Assembly (NCBI GenBank): GCA_020650975.1
Contig: JAIPMN010137021.1
Coordinates: forward strand, 1 to 24,036
From: Apostichopus californicus
Lineage: Eukaryota > Echinodermata > Holothuroidea > Aspidochirotida > Stichopodidae
DNA: 24,036 nt
Direction: 5' to 3'
The notes under the pieces are model-generated. The model did no database searches. It had not been told where the DNA came from and worked only from the letters and a program-made list of their open reading frames with translations. The first letter of the stretch is position 1. Each line of letters opens with the position of its first letter. Shown here piece after piece: positions 16,878 to 24,036 of this stretch. A program made the translations under genes and the position numbers.

Positions 16878-18547
16878 CTAAAAAAAAATCCTTTCCATAA
16901 CGCGCTCAGGTGTAACCGTCATTTGATTAAGTTCATCGGGAGTCACATATATCTTTAACCGGTCCACATGAACTACTTTCAGTTTTGTAGAATCGATGTG
17001 TCTCATACGATACAAACAGTCTGAGAGTTTGTGTGTGATGACAAACGGTCCATTCCATCTCAACTGTAGTTTGGGAGATCGGCCTTTCTTTTTTGCGTGT
17101 ACTGCTACCCATACTTGGTCTTGGACCGAATACGAAGATGCCACCTTGGCGATGCGTGCATCATAATACCGTTTTTGTCGTTTTTGGCCCAGTGTATTGT
17201 GGTCGCGTGCAATGCGGAAAGCCTTTTCACACCTCTGGGCGAATGTCATGACATATTCCGAAGTTGTAGAGGCAATCACTGTTGAGACTGGCTGGCCGAT
17301 CATCAGTTCCAGTGGAAGTGTAGTCTCTCGTCCCAGCATTAGTAGATTCGGAGAATACCCCGTCGTTTCCTGCGGGCTTGAACGAAAGGCCATTAAAACC
17401 AAAGGAACATGTACATCCCAATCTTTCTGATTTTCATTTACATACACAGAAAGCATTTGCTCTAACGTACGGTTGAACCGTTCTACTAAACCGTCTGACT
17501 GTGGTCTATATGCAGTAGTTCTTGTCTTTTCTATCCCTAGTAACTTATAAAGTTCCTTAAACAAATTAGACTCAAAATTTGACCCCTGGTCGGTATGAAT
17601 AATCTGTGGTATACCAAAGCGTGCCACAAACTGTTCAGCTACTACCGACGCTACAGTTGCAGCCTCCTGATTGGGTACCGGGTAAGCCTCTGTCCAACGG
17701 GTAAAATAATCTGCAATTACAACTATATATTTATTGCCATTATATGTCTCTGGAAGGGGGCCCAAAACATCTATGGCCACCCTTTGGAGAGGCTCGCCTA
17801 TTTTAACAACTTTCATTTGCGCCCTCGATTGGGGGTTGAGAGGCTTACGACGGGCACAGAGCTCACATTTTCGACACCAATTTTCAACATCTCTTTTCAT
17901 ACCAAACCAGTAGCATCTGGCTAGGACTTTTCCCCTTGTCTTCTTTTGGCCTAAGTGACCCCCGGTGGGAGAATTATGTAACTCGTACAATACATCTTCT
18001 CTCAGAACCTGAGGCATCACTATTACATCCCTATCATGGGCACCGGTATTTGACACCCAACGTCTATACAATACACCATCCTTAATGCTTAACAGGTCCC
18101 ATTGGCCACAATAAGCTTTTGTCGCCCTATCTAATCCACTAATCTGCTCCCAGGGAGGGCGAGAACCACTCTCCTTCCAATTCAACACTGGCCCAATATT
18201 ACCATCCTTTAGTTGGTACTCCCTGAGCTGCTCCTTGGTACAGCTCTCAACCCAATTAGAGTCCGCCGTAACTATGTTACATAACCCTGGGGGCTCTATT
18301 GGAGGGTCGGCAGACAATGCTCTCGAATGCACCATGGGGGGATCACTTCTCGACAGAGCGTCTGCATTGGCATGCACTCTGCCAGGCCTAGTTTCTATCT
18401 GAAAATCATATGTGCCCAGCACTTCCAGCCACCTAGCTACCTGACCCTCGGGGGATTTAAAGTTATACAACCAGCGGAGGGAGCCATGATCCGTGCGTAA
18501 CAAATATTTCCTGCTATAAAGGTAGGGGCGGAAATTCTTAATAAACG
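16878..18547 (-). CDS. pol: Gypsy Pol part 3: RNase H end and integrase
   Basis: An open frame of 541 residues from 18503, joined upstream by a frameshift. It starts in the RNase H/connection end (LRTDHGSLRWLYNF, HANADALSR). Integrase: HHCC zinc region with H-x-G-H-L-G and WCRKCELCARRKP (about 180-217). The DDE core has AIDVLGPLPE (Asp, about 243), IHTDQGSNFES (Asp, about 302) and RPQSDGLVERFNRTLEQ (Glu, about 338). The C-terminal GPY/F module reads LRWNGPFVITHKL. It inserts element cDNA into host DNA. There is no chromodomain after the GPF module; the frame ends MERIFF at 16878. This segment has no internal lesion. Confidence 0.9.
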
Positions 18548-19358
18548 TTACAACAGCAAGAAGCTCTCACGTGTTACGGAATACTTCTTTTCACTACTGC
18601 TAAGCGTACGACTGGCATAGGCCACAGGATGTTCTTCACCCCTAATGGTCTGAGACAACACAGCCCCTATTGCCGTATTGCTAGCATCAGTATCAAGAAT
18701 AAACATCTGACTAAAATTTGGGTAGGCTAATGCGAGAGCTGTCGTCAGTTTAGATTTCAGAGTCTGAAATCGTTCTTCACACTCCTCAGACCACAGAAAC
18801 CTTTGGTCTTTCTTTGTTAGTGCATGTAGGGGACTGGCAATTTCTTCAAAGTTCCTAATAAATTTCCTGTAATAGGAACACAGTCCCAGAAATCCTCTTA
18901 GTTGCTTCAGAGTTGTGGGAGGGGCCAATCCGTGATTGCTTCAATCTTACTGGGATCGGTACCCACCCCGTGATCAGAGACAATATGACCTAAATACTTG
19001 ACTTCCTTTTTGAGCAACTCACACTTGGAAGGCTTAAGCTTTAAACCTGCCCCTCTTAATCGGTCAAAAACTTCTTCTAGGCGTACTAAATGCTCCTCTA
19101 TGGTGGGGGCATATATTATGATATCATCGATATATATATAAGACATATTTGCCAATGCAACCCACGTAGTACCTGCTCCATTAATCTCTGAAAAGTGGCG
19201 GGGGCGTTGCACAATCCAAAAGGTAACACATTAAACTCATAAAGACCACTACCCATGGAGAAGGCGGTCTTCTCCCTGTCTCTACGGTCCATTTCGACTT
19301 GCCAGTACCCACTTTTAAGATCAAGGGGAGAAAACCACTTAGCCCCTGACAATGCATC
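18548..19358 (-). pseudogene. pol: Gypsy Pol part 2: RT palm and RNase H, three frameshifts
   Basis: RT continues with FSPLDLKSGYWQVEMD (motif A Asp), LPFGLCNAPATFQRLM and YIDDI (catalytic Asp pair). Just before the latter, an expanded TA run at 19131-19140 shifts the frame by two. YLGHIVSDHG follows; one base is lost in a C/G run at about 18916-18926; then LKQLRGFLGLCSYYRKFI and RNase H (ILDTDASNTAIGAVLSQ, YSVTRE). A two-base AG duplication at 18564-18567 shifts frame again before the tail of RNase H. Catalytic residues are all still encoded; only the frame is broken. Confidence 0.85.
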
Positions 19359-20576
19359 TCAGTTATCATCTATCCTAGGCAATGGAAAGGCGTCTTTATT
19401 AGTAACGTCATTTAACCTACGATAGTCTATACAAAACCGCAAAGAGCCATCTTTCTTTTTCACTAGTACCACTGGGGAGGACCACGCACTCTTAAAAGTA
19501 GAAATGACGCCTTGCGTCAACATCTCATTCACTTCGGCCTGTGCTTCTACCCGTTTATGAAAGGGCAGACTCCTAGGGAGCTGTCGGATTGGGGTTGCAT
19601 CACCCGTATCAATGCCATGCTTAACCAACCCAGTCCTCCCCAAGGGGTCTCCTTCGCAAAAGAACACACTACGGTTATCCTGCAAAAACTGCCTCAAAAG
19701 AACACGCTCACAATCGGGTGAACCCTCCCCACTTCGATGAAGCAAATCTTCCATCTCGGCCGGTAACTCACTGGTATAATGGTTCTCTACCTCCTCTACC
19801 TCCACGACGTTGGCAATGGGGGAAACTATGCCTACATGGGTACCTTTGTACAATGTTACAGGATTCGAGGTACCATTAAATAGTCTAATAGGGACGGTCC
19901 TTCTAGAAATATCAACTAAAGCACGTCCAACCATAACATTTCGGATTTCAGGCACTCCGGGTTTAGTTTCCAGTAGAAGAGGCCCTTTTAGCTTCCCCAG
20001 GGGCACTCCATATTTCAAATCTAACAACCCTGACACCATAATCTCGCTCTCTGCAGGGATAAAGACTGTGTCAACCAGTGCTACCCTAATTGGCTGATCC
20101 AGCGGAGTCTCACAAAGGGGAACAGCTAAGCGGGTCCTACCAACAAACAATAGGGGTTCACCTCCCAATTGTATAAGACATTCATGTTCTCTTTCAAAGT
20201 CAATTCCAAGTAAACCAGGGGCAGTGATACTGGCAACTAGGACTTGCACTGGAATCTTCAGGGTGTGAAATGTGAAAGTTAAGTTACATTTACCTTTTAC
20301 TTGGAGTGGCCTACCATCAACACCGGCAAAACTGGCTCCCGTCTCAGTAAGTGGAGCCAAATTACCTACAGAGCATAAACGCTCCCATGTCTGAACAATA
20401 ATGATGGTAGTACCAGCGCCAGTATCTACTAAAAAAGGAATCTCGGTATTAGAGACACATATATTTGCACACAAAGCTCCCCCTGACTTGACCTTCTCCC
20501 CATTTCCATAACGTTGCAGGGCTTCAATTCGCTCAGTCGAGGGGCACCCCTCATCCCCGACTGACTCTAGTTTCCC
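19359..20576 (-). pseudogene. pol: Gypsy Pol part 1: aspartic protease and start of RT, ends at a nonsense codon
   Basis: After the frameshift the pol frame runs without needing an ATG. The retropepsin motif [14 protein letters not shown] lies just downstream (about 20435), with a LLGIDFE segment as the second protease landmark. A linker follows, then the RT fingers: [32 protein letters not shown] and [12 protein letters not shown] at 19359-19361 then stops the frame; the next codons (DALSGAKWF) continue the same frame, so this is a single nonsense change. In the family Pol is one polyprotein cleaved by its own protease. Confidence 0.85.
20533..20576 (-). promoter_or_regulatory. -1 ribosomal frameshift signal between gag and pol
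   Basis: On the minus strand, G GGA AAC (20576-20570, gag frame) is immediately followed by the gag stop TAG. Slipping back one base reads GGG AAA CTA GAG, which is the open pol frame. A 5-nt spacer (20569-20565) is followed by a stem: 20564-20555 (TCAGTCGGGG) pairs with 20544-20533 (CCCCTCGACTGA) with one bulged base and a 10-nt loop. The pol frame is closed by a TAG just six codons before the heptamer, so entry must occur in this small overlap. Confidence 0.85.
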
Positions 20577-21529
20577 GATCCCTGTCTACTGGGCTTAGAG
20601 GGGCAGTACCGGCTAATATGACCTAACTGCCCACAACTCCAACACTGCATGGGACCAGGCCCAGACCCAGTCAAAGGGGGTGGCGCTGGCGGACCTTGCT
20701 GAACAAATTGACTTAACCTAGCATTGTCCTCCAAAACTTTTCCCAATTGTACTTCCAGCCTATCCAATCTTTCAGTAATTCCGCCAACTGTATCCAACGA
20801 TGCCGAAACAGTAAAGGCAGAACGTCGGGGTTTCATCACCCCCTCTGACTGGTCAATAGCCTCCACCTCAAGGGCAAGATGCAGGGCATCTTCTATTGTC
20901 TTGGGTCTACCCCTTCGAACAACAATCCTGGCATCCCTGTCACGTAAAGCACCCAAAAAAGACTCTAAATCTAACTCGTCATGTGCTCGCATATCAAGGC
21001 CGGGATAAGCCTCTATCACTTCCCGACGGATTGAAGAGCACAACCCAGGTAAGGTCTCACCCTCTGCCCGTACTCTAGATCTTAATTTTGCCCTTCTAGC
21101 GCTAGTCAGGGCCACTGGAGCAAAAAATCTAGAAAGTGCGTTTAGAGTGGTCTCATAACTACCCCTGTCTGTGGATGATAGTCCCATATATACCTCCTGT
21201 GCGTGCCCAGTTAACTTAGCTACCAGGAATTTGGATTTTTCTACTTCCGTCCAACCATTAATCTCCGCACAAACTGCAAAATGAGTCAGGTAATGATCCC
21301 ACTTTCTTTTCCCATCGTAACTATCTGGCATAATAATAGGTTTACGGAACGAGTCACCTAAGGCATTTGAGTTACGAACCCCTCTGCCTGGCGAAGTACC
21401 CCCATTAGTATACCAATCCCTATTCCTGGTAAGATTAAATTGACAAACCTCAGCTTCTCTCTCCAGTGCCTCTATCTCAGCAATAAGCCTCTCTACAGAG
21501 TCCCCCTCGCTCTCTCGTCGTGCAGCCAT
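20567..21529 (-). CDS. gag: Gypsy Gag polyprotein
   Basis: An intact 320-residue frame starting [10 protein letters not shown]. Gag packages the element RNA into virus-like particles. The N-terminal region is a Glu-rich helix ([17 protein letters not shown]). The middle has the retrotransposon gag/capsid pattern ([47 protein letters not shown]). A short coiled coil ([19 protein letters not shown]) and a Pro-rich spacer lead to one CCHC zinc knuckle, [14 protein letters not shown], at about 296-309, which binds RNA. The stop TAG at 20567-20569 is directly preceded by the frameshift heptamer. This is the only undamaged gene of the element. The start was chosen because upstream sequence is leader and the Met begins the conserved region. 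Confidence 0.9.
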   Translation of the reverse strand: MAARRESEGDSVERLIAEIEALEREAEVCQFNLTRNRDWYTNGGTSPGRGVRNSNALGDSFRKPIIMPDSYDGKRKWDHYLTHFAVCAEINGWTEVEKSKFLVAKLTGHAQEVYMGLSSTDRGSYETTLNALSRFFAPVALTSARRAKLRSRVRAEGETLPGLCSSIRREVIEAYPGLDMRAHDELDLESFLGALRDRDARIVVRRGRPKTIEDALHLALEVEAIDQSEGVMKPRRSAFTVSASLDTVGGITERLDRLEVQLGKVLEDNARLSQFVQQGPPAPPPLTGSGPGPMQCWSCGQLGHISRYCPSKPSRQGSGN

Positions 21530-21670
21530 CTCGCCTCCTTCCAGAACCCAGGCTTACTTAAAGTGAAAGAAACTTCGGTATGATATTACATTGTCCTAAA
21601 ACACTTACATTTACCATGGGGCTCCAAAGCCCTGCCAGCAAACATGAAAAAGGGGGTGGGGTGGTAAAAT

Positions 21671-21689
21671 GATCCCACATCTGACACCA
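21671..21689 (-). other. Primer-binding site, tRNA-Leu-like
   Basis: The minus strand reads TGGTGTCAGATGTGGGATC, five bases inside the 5' LTR end. It is complementary to a tRNA 3' end ending ...CTGACACCA. From memory of animal tRNA-Leu (CAA type, ...CCCACTTCTGACACCA) it matches with about two differences. The tRNA would prime minus-strand cDNA synthesis. Confidence 0.7.
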
Positions 21690-21694
21690 ATTTC

Positions 21695-22649
21695 TGTAAC
21701 GCCCCTGTACCCCGGCCGAGCGGTAGCGTGGGAAATCAGGCAGCTGGAGGCCACCTGATGTCAGGGCAGGGGAAGGGGGGGGAGGCGAAGACTTATGCTA
21801 GCAGGGCTTGAACCAATACACAAAAAAGAGAGAAGAACATAGTTAAAGAGAACTGGGTCTCAAATCAACAATTTAATTACTTAATTAACTTTAAAGATAC
21901 ACTTAACAAAAATAAGGCAGTGACTTTCTGCCGTACACAAATATAAAAGCAAACAACGGGCAGAGATTCAGTTTAAATAAATAACAATACACTACATACC
22001 AGGGCGTGGGCAGCACGGCTCTTAAGAATCACGAGAGTGAATACCCGACACGGGGCGCCTACGGCAGACTGAAAAATACTGCATAATGTGGTCCCGCCCC
22101 GATTAACTTCTGCAATACCTCCGGGGAGAGCCCTAATTTGACCCTACCTCCGGAGTCTATAACATGCAACGAAGCCAACCAGGACGGGAACTTATTAGTT
22201 ATACTATACAAAAGGAATGGCGCCCGTAGTCAGCCTTCACTCCCGGACCCGCTCTCTAAAATAGCCTTTAAAATAATACTTTACTGATATAGCCGTGCTG
22301 CTCACCGCTGGTCTCCAGTTCTCTGCCCGAACAACACAAAATACATAAGAAAAACAACGTCTTAATTAAACAAGGTAAAGAGAGCAAGTGAAAGTAAAAT
22401 AGATACACGCTAAACAGAACAACTCGTGTAATAAAAGAGCGAATGCCTGGAATACTGGTGATGGCAGACGACGGGGAGAGCGAAAGAGACCTGCATAATG
22501 AAACAAAAGTAAATGGAATGGTGAGTGAATGGGCAACATATCACGGGGTAAATTATTCAAACAAAACTCGGGAAACATATTCTTAGTAGCCCTGGGCGTG
22601 TCCGAAATACGGGGTACACGCATCCCGAACAACCCAGGGCGTAACACCA
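21695..22649 (-). repeat. 5' LTR of the Gypsy element
   Basis: 955 bp, same ends as the other LTR. By eye it has 13 substitutions, several 1-2-base run-length changes, one extra 30-bp segment (about 21906-21935, containing GGCAG...CTGCC) and one 10-bp lack. The plus-strand frame that runs out of this LTR into LINE sequence at 22650 is accidental. Confidence 0.9.
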
Positions 22650-24036
22650 TGTCTGTTTCAGACCCTTGTTTATTCAATGACAAAGGAAACCCGTCAGGTG
22701 ATCATTTCGCGGTATGTTTTAACACTGCTTTCATGAAACCAACGAATACGAGGAAAACTGTCTCATACAAGAAGCTGAAAGATATTGATATAGCTGCTGT
22801 CAAATTGAGTATTGAACAATCAACAAATCTTTGTGCTCAAAATGGACCGATTGACGATATTTTATCATCTTACACCTCCGGAATCCGTGATATTATTGAT
22901 ATTCACGTACCACTGTGTCATAAAACCATAATTCTTAGACCACATTCTCCTTGGTATACTGATGAGTTACATATAGCAAAGAAAGAACGTAGGAGGCTGG
23001 AGCGAACTTGGTTGAAGCATCGTCTGGAAATTCATCGTCAAATTTATAGAGAACAATGTAGAGTTGTTAACAAGCTCTTGGTCAGTGCTCGCAGGAATTA
23101 CTATGTGAGTTAACTTACAGAATGCCGCGGAGACACGAAGGGCATATATTGGGTTGCCCGACATTTGTTGGGTGAACAGTCTTCCGTCCTACTTCCGAGT
23201 TATACATCAGCTAAAGAGCTTGCCAACCAATTCGGTGAGTTTTATGTTAACAAAATATCATCTATCCGTGACAATTTAATAAACTGCCATGATACGCCTG
23301 TCGAAGGGGACTCAGTTGCCGATAATATCATGATCAATCTGTCAAATTTTGATCCAGCAACCGATGATGAGATTAGAAACATTATAAACAAATCCGGTAA
23401 CACATCCTGTGAAATGGACCCTATATCTACCTGGTTACTCAAAGATTGCCTGGAGCCTCTACTACCGATTATTACATCACTGATAAACATATCTCTTCGG
23501 AATGGTGAAGTACCCGATAACTTCAAGTCTGCGCACATTCGACCTCTTTTGAAGAAGGCAACCCTAGATCAGAATATCCTTCAAAACTACCGCCCTATCT
23601 CAAACCTTAGCCTTCTTGTCAAAGGTATTGGAGAAAGTTGTCGCTCGCCGCCTTGATCAGTACATGGACGACAACGAACTTCAAGAAAAATATCAAAGTG
23701 CTTATACCAAGTTACATTCGACCGAAACAGTCCTTATCAAGGTACAGTCCGACATCATCATAACATAGACGACGGAAAGTCAGTAGCATTAGTTTTATTG
23801 GACTTATCTGCTGCATTTGACACCATCGATCACTCAATTTTGCTAAATCGGCTTCGTAATATGTATGGGATAACCGGAAACGCCTTAAAATGGATGACTT
23901 CTTATCTTCAAAATAGACGCCAGTCCGTCGTCATTGATAACATAAAATCTGCACCTTTGTTACTTAAATATGGTGTTCCTCAGGGATCAGTACTAGGACC
24001 AAAGTTATACACCATGTATACTAAACCACTGGGCGA
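22650..24036 (+). pseudogene. LINE ORF2 C-terminal part: end of endonuclease and reverse transcriptase, partial
   Basis: It resumes with SVSDPCLFN and the SGDHFAV endonuclease end motif, then the linker with HSPWYTDEL and KKERRRLERTWLKHR. A TAA at 23111-23113 follows LLVSARRNYYVS, after which the same frame continues (WVARHLLGE, ANQFGEFYVNKI). RT motifs: DPISTWLLKDCLEPLLPI, GEVPDNFKSAHIRPLLKK, NYRPISNLS; then an extra G near 23624 shifts frame to [16 protein letters not shown] loss near 23760 precedes [19 protein letters not shown] (motif A) and [14 protein letters not shown] (motif B). The YADD box lies beyond the window. FDTIDHS with [10 protein letters not shown] is typical of CR1/L2-type elements. 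Confidence 0.8.

Larger units (their letters stand above)
15684..22649 (-). mobile_element. Ty3/Gypsy LTR retrotransposon, near full length
   Basis: About 7.0 kb on the minus strand: 5' LTR (21695-22649), tRNA-Leu-like primer site, leader, gag, -1 frameshift site, pol ordered protease-RT-RNase H-integrase, polypurine tract and 3' LTR (15684-16618). That domain order is diagnostic of Ty3/Gypsy (Metaviridae). There is no envelope gene and no chromodomain; the integrase ends in a GPF-type module. Pol has one nonsense codon and three frameshifts, so the copy is not autonomous. It is inserted antisense inside a LINE endonuclease. No matching target-site duplication was found: the flanks are GATAT on the left and TGTCT on the right. 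Confidence 0.9.
14744..24036 (+). mobile_element. CR1/L2-like non-LTR retrotransposon, split by a Gypsy insertion, runs off the window
   Basis: The 5' half of ORF2 (14744-15683) and the 3' half (about 22650-24036) are two parts of one protein. The left part ends inside the endonuclease at ...VVITRDVSTIITD and the right part resumes with SVSDPCLFNDKGNPSGDHF and carries on through the RT. The interruption is the antisense Gypsy element. Known lesions are stops at 15362-15364 and 23111-23113 and single-base shifts near 15421, 23624 and 23760, so the LINE is dead. The 3' end lies beyond the window. Confidence 0.8.

Noticed and set aside
15684-22649. Possible GTAAC target-site duplication at the Gypsy borders
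   Set aside because: GTAAC is found at the inner as well as the outer ends of both LTRs, so it belongs to the LTR termini.
22529-23113. A 194-codon plus-strand open frame starting in the LTR
   Set aside because: Its first 40 codons are antisense LTR sequence, also present in the other LTR copy (16498). The rest is LINE endonuclease/linker. It is an accidental in-frame junction, not a chimeric gene.

Overview
This window looks like intergenic DNA from an animal genome, most likely a marine invertebrate. It is AT-rich, carries no bacterial-style gene arrangement, and is filled with decayed eukaryotic transposable elements, (CA)n microsatellites, diverged tandem repeats and a plausible GT-AG intron. 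No intact single-copy host gene could be recognised. The element types and the ~145-bp tandem repeat rich in GACCTTTGACC / TTGAGATAT words remind me of echinoderm or other marine deuterostome genomes, but that is memory and weak.

Layout. (1) 1-1040: purine-rich low-complexity DNA with an 11-base G run and a perfect 17-bp hairpin. (2) 1038-2473 (+): a 5'-truncated non-LTR retrotransposon reverse transcriptase with a (GAATT)n 3' tail; motif B has lost its PQG core in frame. (3) 2613-6180 (-): a broken DNA-transposon gene. In order it has an N-terminal zinc finger, a probable 172-bp intron, a transposase of the type related to HMGXB3-like/KDZ proteins, a ~102-bp tandem repeat, a Ulp1-like cysteine protease lacking its catalytic His segment, a PHD-like finger and a C-terminal domain. 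(4) 6390-9980: mostly non-coding, with two CA microsatellites, a ~145-bp tandem repeat and a perfect 24-bp palindrome. (5) about 9982-14355 (-): a second DNA-transposon-like element with candidate 13-bp terminal inverted repeats and a TAA duplication. It encodes a broken zinc-finger / XPG-FEN1-like nuclease / CXC protein whose centre has been replaced by unrelated DNA. (6) 14744 to beyond 24036 (+): a CR1/L2-like non-LTR element (endonuclease plus RT). Its endonuclease domain is split by (7) 15684-22649 (-): a nearly complete Ty3/Gypsy LTR retrotransposon with two LTRs, a tRNA-Leu-like primer site, intact gag, pol with four lesions, and a polypurine tract.

The clearest mechanism is in the Gypsy element. 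A GGGAAAC heptamer lies directly before the gag stop, followed by a 5-nt spacer and an 11-bp stem-loop, and a -1 slip leads into the open pol frame. All elements carry stops or frameshifts, so the locus reads as a nested, mostly dead transposon graveyard. The Gypsy insertion, with LTRs about 1.4% different by eye, is the youngest event that can be dated.
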